A DNA stretch of 64,000 bases, taken from NCBI RefSeq assembly GCF_035222275.1, contig NC_085885.1, positions 2,976,001 through 3,040,000 on the forward strand. The letters run 5' to 3'. The position numbers were made by a program, and so were the translations under genes. Every line of letters begins with the position of its first letter. Position 1 is the first letter of the stretch. Source of the stretch: Podospora bellae-mahoneyi (Eukaryota; Ascomycota; Sordariomycetes; Sordariales; Podosporaceae). Under the pieces are notes generated by a model. It worked only from the letters and a program-made list of their open reading frames with translations. It was not told where the DNA came from and made no database searches. Of the stretch, positions 11,649 to 22,348 are shown piece after piece.

Positions 11649-12515
11649 ATGGCAGTGTGCGCCGCCGTCAGAACAGCCTTCCGCAGGCAGATCCAGAACC
11701 TCGAAAAGTTCCGACAACGCCGACCACACTCCTCGAAAGTCAATGGAGCGAAACCAATTCAGAGCGCGCAGCAACAAGCTCCGATCACACCGCCCGCGAA
11801 GATCCAACCTCCCCCTCTCTGGCTCAGGCTCGGGCCGTTGACGAGAGCAGCTCAGGCGTACGGACGAACGCACCAGAAGCGCCCATATACGACACAGATA
11901 TTGACCTCGCTGTTTATCTTCCTGTGCGGCGACATCTCGGCGCAAAGTATTGGTGGAGACGAACATGACTTCGGGCGGACGGCGCGAGCGCTATTCATCG
12001 GTGGAACATCGTCGGTGCCATCATATCTTTGGTAGGCAATGCTTCGGGGGTTTGCGCTCGATCGTGGGTTGGCTAACGTTGTCGTGCATAGGGTGGTTTA
12101 CCTGTCGAACAGCTTCAACTTTGCGTCGCGAGCTCTCTCGATAGCAGCGAGAGTTGCCGTTAACCAAATCGTGTTTGCGCCACTGTTCAATACGTACTTC
12201 TTTGGCACACAGGCTGTGTTGTCTGGGGCGTCGCCTTCCGAGATCTGGGAACGCCTTGTGAAGACTGTCCCACCGAGCATCGCGAATTCCGTCAAGCTAT
12301 GGCCGGCTGTTATGGCCATCAACTTCGCCTTCGTACCTCTGCCATTCCGTTCCATGTTCAGCGGGACTGTAGCGGTGGGCTGGCAAACGTATCTGAGCTG
12401 GCTGAACAAGAAAGCCGAGGAGAGCATCGCGGCGGAAGCAGAAGCAGCAGCAGTAGCAACAGTGGGGAAAGTAGAAGAGGTTGCTGCGTCGGCTATTGCC
12501 AAAGCCGCGGCGTGA
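11649..12515 (+). CDS. Mpv17/PMP22-family membrane protein
   Basis: Small integral membrane protein of the Mpv17/PMP22 family (yeast Sym1 and relatives), found in mitochondrial or peroxisomal membranes. Exon 1 is 11649-12031 and exon 2 is 12092-12515, 268 residues. Family marks are YGRTHQKRPYTTQILTS near residue 70, FLCGDISAQ, then the phase-2 intron inside the W of PSYLW, and in exon 2 NQIVFAPLFNTYFFG followed by KTVPPSIANSVKLWPAVMA and INFAFVPLPFR, the most conserved block of the family. The N-terminal 60 residues are basic and proline-rich, as expected for an organelle-targeting or linker region. The C-terminal tail is Ala/Glu-rich. It lies directly upstream of mitochondrial DHODH, transcribed in the same direction. 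Confidence 0.92.
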
Positions 12516-12890
12516 GAAGGAAACACGACGGAATATTCATAATAGATTATAGAGTTAGATGATATCCAATAGCACAAGCAAGGCGTTAGGTGGTTTGTTC
12601 AAGAGCAGAAGCTCAAGCTTTGATGGATCGGACGATTTGCTCGAGGGGACAGTGCGGGGTGCCTTGCATCGAGCATCTGACAGCGGCTGCGCACGGTCCA
12701 GACGATCATCTCACACTGTGCCACCCTTGGCTGGTCCCTGCAAGCGCCAGGAACCAAGCCGACACCGCGGTAAAGCTCCAAAAATACTGAGCCCAAGGAA
12801 ACATCGTCATCATCCTCACCAAACTCCCCCACACCACGACTTCTCTCAGAAGCCATTGAGCGCTGGCCCGGCTCAGCTCTGCGTTCAACC
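12516..12890. other. intergenic region upstream of DHODH
   Basis: About 375 bases that hold the 3' end of the Mpv17-like transcript and the DHODH promoter. Nothing specific seen. Confidence 0.4.
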
Positions 12891-14339
12891 ATGGCTAGCC
12901 CCTTTCTACGAACGAGGCATACCCTCTCCTCTGTCCTCCGACCCCTTGCACGGAATCCCACCCCGAGAATCAACCATGCCGTCCCTCGTCGCCCCGCCTC
13001 GACTGCTTCCTCCTCCTCCGGTGGCTCCAGCGCAAAGACAGTAGCTATCAGCACCGCCCTCGGTACTGCCGCCGTTCTCGGATACTACTACGCAACCGAC
13101 ACTCGTGCCTCCTTCCACAAATACCTCGTCCCCCGCGTCATCCGCGTTCTCTTCCCCGACGCCGAAGACGCCCACCACGCCGGCACCGCTGCCCTCAAAG
13201 CCCTCTACTCCGTCGGTCTCCATCCCCGCGAGCGCGTTCAAGATGGCGACGCCACCGGTGCCAAACCCTTGGCTGTCAACGTCTTTGGCGTCGAGCTGTC
13301 CAACCCAATCGGCATCTCCGCTGGTCTCGACAAGGACGCTGAAATTCCCGACCCTCTGTTTGCTCTCGGCGCCGGTGTTGTCGAGGTAGGCGGCATCACG
13401 CCCCTTCCGCAAGAAGGAAACCCCAAGCCAAGAGTTTTCAGAGTTGTGTCTACCGATGGGTTGATCAACAGATATGGTCTAAACTCCAAGGGTGCTGACG
13501 CCGTGGCTGCGCACCTGAGGGAAAGACTACGGACATTTGCCCGGAGCATTGGCTTCACGGAAAAGGAGATGCTTGACGGGGCGGCGGGAGTTCCGGTGGG
13601 CAGCTTGAAGGATGGGCGCTTGCTGTGCGTGCAGATTGCCAAGAACAAGAAGACAGATGAGAAGGATGTGGAGGCTGTGAAGAAGGATTATGTCACTTGT
13701 GTCAACAGGCTGGCACCATACGCCGATGTGCTGGTTGTCAATGTCAGCAGTCCCAACACTCCTGGCCTGAGAGATTTGCAGGCTACCGGCCCATTGACTG
13801 CGCTGCTGAGCGCCGTCGTCGAGGAGGCGCAAAAGACCAAGAGAAAGATCAAGCCCAGAGTCATGGTCAAGGTCAGCCCGGATGAGGATGACGATAGCCA
13901 GATGGAGGGTGTGGTGCAGGCTGTGTGGATGAGCGGAGTGGACGGTGTTATTGTGGGCAACACAACCAAGAAGAGGACGGGGCTCGTGCCAAAGGGCGTG
14001 AGATTGACCAGCCAGGAGCAGAAGAACATCATGGAGGATGGTGGCTACTCGGGTCCAGCGCTGTTCAATCAGACGCTGAACTTGGTTGGAAGATACAGAA
14101 AGATGCTGGACAACTATTCGCTCAAGACCGAGGGCCTCGGGGATGCATTCAACAAGAACCAAAAGGTCATCTTCGCGACGGGTGGTATCACAAATGGCGA
14201 CGAGGCTCTCAAGGTTCTCAATGCTGGAGCCAGCGTTGCCATGGTTTACACCGGGATGGTCTATGGTGGGTCCGGCACTATCACGCGGATAAAGAATGAG
14301 ATGCGGGAGAAGTTGGCTATCGAGGACAAGAAGCAGTAA
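12891..14339 (+). CDS. DHODH: dihydroorotate dehydrogenase, class 2, mitochondrial
   Basis: Fourth enzyme of de novo pyrimidine synthesis: oxidises dihydroorotate to orotate and passes electrons to ubiquinone in the mitochondrial inner membrane. One uninterrupted frame of 482 residues, the usual size for fungal class 2 enzymes. The N-terminus (about 45 residues) is Arg/Ser/Pro-rich without acidic residues, a mitochondrial presequence, followed by a transmembrane helix at about residues 50-70 (AISTALGTAAVLGYYY). FMN-domain motifs follow in order: NPIGISAGLDKDAEIP, FRVVSTDGLINRYGLNS, and VVNVSSPNTPGLRDLQ carrying the catalytic serine of class 2 enzymes. The insertion GVPVGSLKDGRLLCVQIAKN and the C-terminal FATGGITNGDEAL and YTGMVYGG phosphate-binding motifs are intact. 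Known as pyr-1 in Neurospora and pyrE in Aspergillus. Confidence 0.96.
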   Translation: MASPFLRTRHTLSSVLRPLARNPTPRINHAVPRRPASTASSSSGGSSAKTVAISTALGTAAVLGYYYATDTRASFHKYLVPRVIRVLFPDAEDAHHAGTAALKALYSVGLHPRERVQDGDATGAKPLAVNVFGVELSNPIGISAGLDKDAEIPDPLFALGAGVVEVGGITPLPQEGNPKPRVFRVVSTDGLINRYGLNSKGADAVAAHLRERLRTFARSIGFTEKEMLDGAAGVPVGSLKDGRLLCVQIAKNKKTDEKDVEAVKKDYVTCVNRLAPYADVLVVNVSSPNTPGLRDLQATGPLTALLSAVVEEAQKTKRKIKPRVMVKVSPDEDDDSQMEGVVQAVWMSGVDGVIVGNTTKKRTGLVPKGVRLTSQEQKNIMEDGGYSGPALFNQTLNLVGRYRKMLDNYSLKTEGLGDAFNKNQKVIFATGGITNGDEALKVLNAGASVAMVYTGMVYGGSGTITRIKNEMREKLAIEDKKQ

Positions 14340-15272
14340 GGAAGAGACCGTGAAGGCTGAGTGTAGGTGTAGGATTGTATATATGCATATTGAACGGTCC
14401 TTTTGACCGAGCATTTAGCAAAAAGCGAGATAGAAGCGAATGTTTATACCCCCAACCACTTCGTCCGCCTCCGACCGAACATCACAAGTGTCATCAAGTG
14501 GGTGCCAAGCTGAATGTATGCTTGGGACGGACTCACCGAGGAGGGTTGCATGGAGTTTTTACAGTTTGTTTTTGGGTCGACCAACCCGATCGCTTCCAAG
14601 TTATCCGATCCAGCGGGCTTGGCACGCATAAAAATGTCACCCCCTGACCATGGAAACGCCAGACTTTGTTCCTCCAAGCTTCGATCACAAAACTAGCGAA
14701 TCGAATTTTCTACGCCATGCCTCACAACGTCGGTCCAGGCCGGTTTTTCCTTCTGGAAATCATCATCCGGCCTGTGGTTTGCTTGTAGCTTGGTGTAACA
14801 GTTACCTTGGGGTTCGATTCTAGGGAGAATGGGGGTTAGGGGGGCAGCTGCCATACTTATCGGCCACGCCAGGGGCGCCAATCACAGCGCTCCCCCAACG
14901 GCACGGGTTGGTGCAGAATGTGCAGGGGGGGTTTGTTCATCAATCGGAAGTTGAGGAATGTCTATGTGCTCTTTGTGTCACAGTGTGTCAGATGAAGTGT
15001 GTGCCTGAACATCAGCGCCGTTGGACCAAATAGTTTGGGTGTTGTGGAATGTTGCGGCACGATGTTGCGGCACGGCTCTTTTTTTTTTTTTTCTGTTTTT
15101 ACTTCAACTGCCGTTCTCCCAGGTTTTTTTTTGTTGCTGTTGATGTTGTTGTGCTCAATCCTCTTGGATTATTGTCTGGGCGGTGATTTTTGGATGACCT
15201 AATAATACCCCAAGCCTTCCAATCATACGATACCCCTCCGTCCAGCTTTGGTAGCTGTACCAGCCCAGAAAA
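14340..15272. other. intergenic region with poly-T tract
   Basis: About 930 bases. It contains a run of about 15 T near 15078 and a second T-rich patch near 15125, plus GC-rich patches. No RNA gene was recognised; a tRNA T-arm-like string near 14810 does not fold into a cloverleaf. Confidence 0.45.
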
Positions 15273-16835
15273 ATGAAATCCATCATCTCTCGTCCTACAA
15301 CAACAACCACGAAGACCGACGACGAACTGATCTCTGACAATTGGGGACTCCCGGATGAGGAGGATCATCTCAAAATGAGCGCTACACCAACAGCAAAGGT
15401 TTTCTGGCAACTCGCACATTCCAATTCACCAACTTCTGGTCTAGCCAACAAGAGAGCCAAGCGCAGGAGAGCTCGCTCTACGGGTTGCTTCGGCATACCA
15501 TTTGATCTGCTCGCCTTCCTGTCCGTCTTTCAACTGGACCCAAACCAAAACAACAACACCACCAAAAGGATTCAGTCATCATCATCACCACCACATTTTG
15601 AGTCTGAGAAGGTCGGGGAGGTAAGGGAATCGGCGACATGGCCACTTATCCACTCGGCAAAATCACAGGCTGCCCGGGAGGCACGCATGGCAGCGAAGCG
15701 CTCAGCGGCCATCGACCGGCAACTTGAACAAGACCGGGAAGCCTTGTGTCGGACGGCTCAAGTCATGGTTACTGGTTGCGGCCCGACAAGATGCGAGGGA
15801 AAGACTTTGCTTTTTGACCAAATGAGAAAATGCAGCTCACCAGGATCCTCCGACCAACCAACAGTGGATCCAGCCACCCAAGTGAGAACCGCGGCCATAA
15901 AAGAGATGAAACGAATCCTCTATGAAATCCACGCCCAGGGAACACACTACCATCAACAACCCAACCAACAAATCCCACCACCCCTATCAAACCTCCTCCA
16001 AACAGCCATCACCCTCCACGATTTACCCCTCGACGAACCCCCCCAAGTCAACCCAGAGACCCTCGCCTTTATCAACCAAACCACCACCTTGTGGTCTGAC
16101 CCCCTCTGGACAAACCTCTGCTACACCACTCTCGGCCGCTCCCGCCCATTCATCACCCTCCTCCTCTCCCTATTATCCCGCTCTTTTACCCCATCATACA
16201 CCCCCACACCAACAGACCTCTCCCACATCAAGCACTTTTCCTCCTCTGCCCCCCGATCCCTCCACCGCGAATCCCTCACCCCCTTCCCATCCACCTCCTC
16301 CCTCGAATTCGACCTCATCGACCGCGACAATACATCCTGCTGCTCCTTTCTCCGCCGCAAAATCTTTAATTTCCTCTCCGCCAACCTCTCCATCCTCATG
16401 CTAGTCGACTTGGCGTCTTACTCTCAAACCCTAGAGGAAGATAACAACGTCAATTACCTCAGCGAGGCGCTCCGGTCCTTTGAGGGGTTGGTTAACAGCA
16501 AAACGTTTGCGCAAAACGCCCGCGGGGCGATGATGTTGCTTTTGTGGAATAGTGAGGGTTTGGAAAGTCAGTTGGATGAGAGGCCGTTGGGGGGATATTT
16601 TCCTGACTTTAGGGGGAGAAGGGGGGAGGAGAGGGGTTGGATTAGGAAGGAGTTTGAAAAGGTTGTTAAGAGGGGTAAGTATGGGAGGAATGTGAGGATT
16701 CGGGTTGGGGAGCCGGGGGAGGAAGGGACGGTGAGGTGGGTTGTTGGGGCGGTGAAGACGGGGTTGTTGGATCAGGGGTTGTGTGAGATGGGGTTGGGGA
16801 GGGAGGGGAGGGAGGGGTGGTGTCGGAGGGTGTAG
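15273..16835 (+). CDS. highly divergent G-protein alpha-like protein with eroded GTP-binding motifs
   Basis: Single open frame of 520 residues. From about residue 136 it lines up in order with heterotrimeric G-protein alpha subunits: RSAAIDRQLEQDRE matches the conserved alpha-N helix; MVTGCGPTRCEGK (166-177) stands where the P-loop GAGESGKS should be; LWSDPLW and SFTPSYTPTPTDL match the helical-domain blocks IWxDP and PDYVPTEQD; EFDLIDRDN (346-353) replaces the DVGGQ switch; LSILMLVDLASYSQTLEEDNNVN matches AIIFCVALSDYD...EDEEMN; WNSE (425-428) replaces the NKxD guanine specificity motif; GYFPDF matches the YFPDY block. Thus every nucleotide-contact motif is degenerate, and GTP binding is doubtful. 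About 130 extra residues precede the homologous part; a second in-frame ATG lies at 15375. No stop or frame break is seen, so it appears to be kept as a gene. Confidence 0.78.
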   Translation: MKSIISRPTTTTTKTDDELISDNWGLPDEEDHLKMSATPTAKVFWQLAHSNSPTSGLANKRAKRRRARSTGCFGIPFDLLAFLSVFQLDPNQNNNTTKRIQSSSSPPHFESEKVGEVRESATWPLIHSAKSQAAREARMAAKRSAAIDRQLEQDREALCRTAQVMVTGCGPTRCEGKTLLFDQMRKCSSPGSSDQPTVDPATQVRTAAIKEMKRILYEIHAQGTHYHQQPNQQIPPPLSNLLQTAITLHDLPLDEPPQVNPETLAFINQTTTLWSDPLWTNLCYTTLGRSRPFITLLLSLLSRSFTPSYTPTPTDLSHIKHFSSSAPRSLHRESLTPFPSTSSLEFDLIDRDNTSCCSFLRRKIFNFLSANLSILMLVDLASYSQTLEEDNNVNYLSEALRSFEGLVNSKTFAQNARGAMMLLLWNSEGLESQLDERPLGGYFPDFRGRRGEERGWIRKEFEKVVKRGKYGRNVRIRVGEPGEEGTVRWVVGAVKTGLLDQGLCEMGLGREGREGWCRRV

Positions 16836-17122
16836 GTGGAAATAAAGGGGGGATGTAATGATGATATGACGTGACGATATGGGTAATGATTCGGGTATTT
16901 TGGTTATATAAAAAGAGAATTCTGTTTTGGTTGCCTCCCTATCTCCTCGTATCCAAAACAAATTTGAGGTCCTGGCAGGTGTCAGAGTACCGGACATGGT
17001 ATTTGCGGAGCAGAACTCACATCAGTAGACTCCCCTCCCGGAGCTTGGTCATCAAGTGCTAGCTGAGAGGGTACCATATGTCGTAAGCACCACCTCATAC
17101 TCAGACAGCGAACTGCTTGACT

Positions 17123-17630
17123 TCAACCTATTAGCGCCGTGGGAGACGTGAACTGACAGTGTTCCTGGATAGAAGTGCCTATAGTATTTAGTTCTGTGAG
17201 TACCAGTGCAAGCCTAAGAGTGACCAACATACTTGTTAATTTCAGCGACCCAATTATCGACAAGTTCTTTTCATAGATGTGGGTTAGCCAACTAAGCTGA
17301 ACCATATCCTGATTCCAGAGGGTACTTAAGTCTAGAGGGAAGGACCACCGAATTGCCCGCTTTCTGTCGGGAAGGGTGTTCAGTATCATACTCTTTAGTA
17401 CTTATGAACACCAGTCCAGCCTCTTTTGCGCAGACGACTGCACCTAACATGGTCAAGGTCTTACCAAGTTCCATGACACCGGCAAGAATACCGCCCAAGC
17501 CCGTGGATGATAGTTGTGGTAGGATTCTAACGGATTTTAGGTCAGCAGGTGACAGGAGAGGAAGGCCATGCCTAGGATGGGCCTCATACTTGTAATCGAG
17601 AAGTCCCCACAGCTCGCGATCTCTTTTCTG
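17123..17630 (-). pseudogene. fragment of a SNF2-family helicase
   Basis: On the reverse strand from about 17630 downward one frame reads RDRELWGLLDYKYE, then GLGGILAGVMELGKTLTML, the Walker A region (motif I) of SNF2 ATPases, whose consensus is GGILADxMGLGKTL. It continues with AVVCAKEAG, a linker and NSVVLPSRL, near the position of motif Ia (normally LVVxPxSL), before a stop at about 17294. An overlapping second frame (17389-17123) continues for 88 codons. No further helicase motif follows and the frame changes, so this is a short relic. The G to E change in MELGKT would disturb the conserved loop. It ends about 280 bases before the NACHT locus, which is on the other strand. Confidence 0.6.
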
Positions 17631-17903
17631 ACAATACCCACTCTCTTCCCTACGTATAATGAACCTTATGCCTCTAATTTGATGTCTGCCAGTGCCAGCT
17701 GTTAGTTGTCTGACATAAAAGCCTGCGTGATCATGTAAAAACTAACGATTGAAATGTGCTGACCATGTAATTCCTCGTGATCCGGGTGATCTCAATTGCT
17801 TCGAAACTGTGTTCCTGAACACCTCCGAGTTTGTTGGGTTTGTATGGGTAAGCTCTCGTTCAAACACATCAGAAATGGTCACATGGACTAATCGTACGTA
17901 AAG

Positions 17904-20900
17904 GGCCCAATAAAGCTGGCGCTCCAGATGGCTGCCGCTCATGCCAGAACATTCGAGATATTGCTGGATGGCTATGACAGAATAGGCACACTTTTGACTG
18001 GTATTCACCAGTATGACCTTCTATTTCGGAGGTACTCGAATGCGAGAGAGGTCCTGGAGGATTGTTTTGACGCGGTGCTTCAATTCCATGAGACAGCACT
18101 TGACGAACTTACAAGGCCAGGTAAGTACAAGCCAAAGACTCCATGGAAGGGAAAGCGGATGCAGAGTTTACTTTTGGCATTCAACACTTCGTTCAAAGCT
18201 TGTTCGCTAATTGACCTTGTTTTGTGACAACTTCCAGGTTGGAAAAAGTTGGCCGAATCGTTATGGCCTCACATCAAGACTAAATTTGGTCCCATTCTTA
18301 AAAGCCTCGAAAACCGCTTGCAGATAATATCTGATAGTAGATTATCTGCCGCCATCGAGGAGGTTCAGGGCGTCCGCGACATCACTCTGAAAATATTTCA
18401 GAACACTGAAAATCTTTTGGACGCACTTCTAAAGGCACGATCCGAGGACATACAGCAGGCAGAGCAACGCCGAGTCTCAGAAGCCGCGGACCGGGGCCTG
18501 GCTGAGAAAGAGATCCTTCATACTAAACTTGCACCGGTCTACTACCAAATAGGTCACTCCGTAGCATTGGGGCAGGGACATGATGCTGCTCCAGGTAGTT
18601 GGGTTCTCGACCAACCCGAGTTTAAGGAGTGGATGTATAGGAAATCCAACAGGGGGGAGATTCTTTACCTCAGTGGAATGCCAGGTTCCGCTAAGCACAT
18701 ATCTTTCTTTTCCTCCAAAGAACACTACGGCAAAGTGCTTGTATAGCTTTTCAATGAACTTTTCTTTGTACATTGACTTGCTGACACCCCCCCCCCCCCT
18801 GTGTTCCCTGTGTTAGGCAAGACTACTCTGGTATCGCGAGTCATTGAACGCGTTAGGTCCGAAGAGGATATTCTTGGAGACAGTCTTGCCTATTTCTACT
18901 TCAAACACAGCAGGACCGGCGTTGTCAATAAATCAGCAATGGAACACATGCTTCGTGCCTTCCTCGACCAACTTCTCGAACAAGATGATGGGCTTCTAGG
19001 GCACATTCAAAAGTCCTGTGATTCCGTCCACAGGCCCGACGACTTTCGGGAGCCACTTCTCAAGTTCCTTGTCCAAGAACTGTGTCGTACTACAGCATCG
19101 TTGCTGGATTGTTGTGGATGGTTTGGACGAGTGTGACAGTGGCCGTCACATTGACGAATGTGAATCACCACTCGTGCTCAGTTGGTTCCTAACGAGATCT
19201 TGAGAACTTACAAGGCTGGTAACCTCTCCTCAGTCAGGTTACTGGTAGCGGGACAAAGGGATGGCTATATTGATAAGCAATTGATCGGTCAACCAACTAA
19301 TAACCTGGACAGCGCAAAGTCTCATCTCTGCGATCTTAAGACTTACGTTACTGCCATGGCTGCCAAAATTAGGGATCGGTTTGAGATTCCTGACTCTAGG
19401 GAAAATGAGATCACTGGGAAGGTCACCTTAACTGCAAATGGTACGTTTGAAATCCTCATTTAACAACAGAACCACAAGCAACCTGGAACAAGCAAGTTGA
19501 CGGCCGCTCGCAGGAATGTTTCTTTACGCAAAAGTGGTACTGGACAATCTTTATGACCAGGCATCGGTGGCCGATCTCAATAATGAGCTGTCCAAAGACA
19601 ACTTTCCGAGGCAACTGAATGCGGCATATGATCGGGTTGCAGCTCGAGTACTTGACCGATCTGGCCCTGTTTTGTACCTAATATTCTGTCCTCGCCGGCT
19701 TTCAACACCCGCGTGTACTCAATTGAAGAGATCGCGGCTTCAGCGGTAACAGGTTATTACGGACTTTTGGATTACGCGCAATCCTATTGGAAAGAGCATC
19801 TACGACAGATGACAGTGTCCAAAGGTGAAGTCGATGCCAATATCAAGAAAAGAGTGCTTGATTCTACACAACACCTTTTCACACAGGGGCAGGATAGCTC
19901 TCCAAACCCAGAACAGCTTCATGATAACGATAACGCAAGACCAACACTTGTCATAAGTCAGAACGGCGACTCCGATACAGCCAACACCAGCCCGTCGAAC
20001 GACATGACTCTACACAATGCTGTCACCACCATCAGACACACAATAGAAAACATTGACCAGACGATCCTCACCGATCGCGAGCGCAGAGCACTCTTGGAAC
20101 TCAACGGCTCTGGAAGATTCAAATGCAACAGATTGCAATGCTCCAAGTTTTCTGAGGGGTTTCCCGAGCGAGACGAGCGAGAGCGCCACATCTCGAACCA
20201 TGAAAGGCCTTATAAGTGCTCTGCACCAGATTGCTTCGCCTCACAAGTTGGGTATACCTCACAAAGGGATCTTGACAATCATTATAAGCGATTTCATTCG
20301 GCCGTCTCGGATGATGAATCGTTATTTCCATCATCTCTATCCGCCAAGGACACTACTATATGGACTGCTGCTGCTGAAGGTAATCTTGCGCAAGTCAAAT
20401 TCTTTGTGGAAGCTGGGCATCCCGTTGATGAGCCAGACATAACAGGCGGAGCCATAACTGCGCTAGTGATTGCGGCGCGAGGTCGACACGCAAGTGTCTG
20501 TCAAGATTTGTTACGACGGGGCGCGAATGCATACAAGACACGTCTCGCCATATCAGCCCTCGAGAAGGCGATCAGGAACGAAGACCTTGAGATAGTCCGA
20601 CTCTTTCTTCATTGGCACGCCGAGTTGGCAGCTAACATTAGTCATTTTGCAAACCGACGCCCGGCATTGCGTATTGCCATCATGATTGGGAATCTCCAAC
20701 TGTTTGAAACGTTGCTGGGGTACTTTAGGCAAAACCTCAACTTAATTGACATAACCAGTGTGATAAACATTTTAAGACTCAGGACTACCGCCAGGGATGA
20801 AGCCTTGTTGCGGAACACACTCTGCCGCATCACCACCCAGGTATCCTGTCTACATAGGATTGTCAAAGAATTATTTCCGCAGTAATACGACCCGGCATAT

Positions 20901-21865
20901 CAATCACCCCAACTCTTACCCCTCCACATTCTGGAACAATCACATTTCCACGTCCTGGAGAGCCTGCGAAGCGCGGTGGTGTTGAGCTACGGATCCCGCG
21001 GATCTCGGCCCAATATTCATGAAAGTTGCCACAAGAACCGATACTTCGTGGTTGAATTCCTTCTCGACCTTCTCGACTCCCAACGTTTGCTGGAACGTGA
21101 TTCCTTCGGCCTTACCCCTTTGGAGACTTTAGCATTCGAATTAGAACCCATTGACGAGACTTTGTCCGGCCGCCTCGTTAGCCTCATCTCTCGCATCTTG
21201 GATATAACGAATGGGGCTGCTGCAAATGTCTTGGATGACAACGGAAATCATCCACTCCACAATGTCATTATCAAGTCGTCAAACACCAACCGCAGCGCCT
21301 TGCAAGTCTGATGGATCACACACTCAGATTGGACGAGAGAAATAACGATGACAAGACGCCTCTGGAAGTGGCGAAGAGATGAGCAACCTCACCGCGGATT
21401 CACTTCTGGTTGAATATGGTCGCGCTGATATCGGTGATATGACGATAGACGATGAGCCAGATGATGAGCCAGATGAAGACAAACTAAAGTACTGCACGTG
21501 TAACGGTATTAGCTACGGGACAATGGTGGCCTGTGATGGGGCAGAGTGTCAAAGGGAGTGGTTTCACTTGGAATGCGTGGGTTTAGAACACGAGCCTAAG
21601 GGCTCCGGTAAGTTGATTTCAAGTTTTAATCTCCATACTGGCTATCTGGGTAAGAGAAGGGCTAACCATAACAAACAGCGAAATGGTATTGTGATGAATG
21701 CAAGGAGCGATGGCGGATATGTAGACTTTTATACCGTCGAATGTACCTAGTAGGCTCTACATTCGAAACCATTATATGTATCACAACAGGTCTGAAAAGA
21801 AAAGCGCCCGAAGCAGTGGAAGCTGCCTCCCATAATGTACTCTGCTTATCAGTTGTCAGACGTTG
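17904..21865 (+). pseudogene. decayed NLR-like gene: helical N-domain, NACHT, C2H2, ankyrin and PHD finger
   Basis: Relic of a fungal STAND/NLR-type protein. From an acceptor at 17903 the frame reads GPIKLALQMAAAH, the usual start of the helical domain before fungal NACHT domains. A canonical intron (about 18121-18237) leads to GWKKLAESLWPHI, then GSWVLDQPEFKEW and the P-loop GMPGS/GKTTLV, split by an intron whose donor is CT at 18691, not GT. Walker B (IVVDGLDECD) near 19115 is in another frame. GMFLYAKVVLDNL follows a good intron (19441-19513). A frame from 19713 has two C2H2 fingers (CNRLQCSKF, CSAPDCF) and ankyrin-like repeats, with TAA at 20883. The ankyrin part resumes to 21311, shifts frame twice, and ends in an ING-type PHD finger (21379-21607 and 21679-21865) with all eight zinc ligands. 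About seven lesions in total. Confidence 0.82.
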
Positions 21866-22348
21866 ATACATCGATTCTCACCTCGGAGTCAGGTCGATAC
21901 CGATAGGCAAGGTACCTATCTGATGAAGGAATGAGGTGGTCAATTCGCCGATTGAAGGCCGGCGTGCGGAGGAACGGGACCTCTGGATTCAATGCATGAC
22001 CACCTCGGTGAGTGGTGCTTGGAAGTTCCGGTACGAACCTGCCGTCTAAAACAGGTCCCGCGTTTTACGCCCGTGGAAGACTCCGCCAAATGCTTATTTC
22101 AGGAGAGGCAGGCGCGAAATCTTGAACATGGCCGAAATGCCAGAGTGATGATGTAAAGTAATGACAGCCGTCATCGCAGGTGACAGACAGCCCGGCAGCT
22201 CCTCAGTTCTCTGGGTACAAATTTTGCCCCGATTGCCCATCTGCCAGCTCCTTCATGTTCTGCCATCCAATCTCTTCCATCCGTCAATCAAGCCCCTCAA
22301 TCAACCCAACTTCAACCATTGCTTTCAGCCATTGTCTTCAACATTGCG
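21866..22348. other. intergenic region upstream of secreted protein gene
   Basis: About 480 bases with pyrimidine-rich sequence shortly before the ATG at 22349. Nothing recognised. Confidence 0.4.

Noticed and set aside
13527-14414. 295-codon reverse frame inside DHODH
   Set aside because: Shadow of the DHODH coding strand; no family features, while DHODH has all motifs.
14770-14830. tRNA-like T-arm string (ggggttcgattctaggg)
   Set aside because: No matching acceptor, D or anticodon stems could be paired on either strand.
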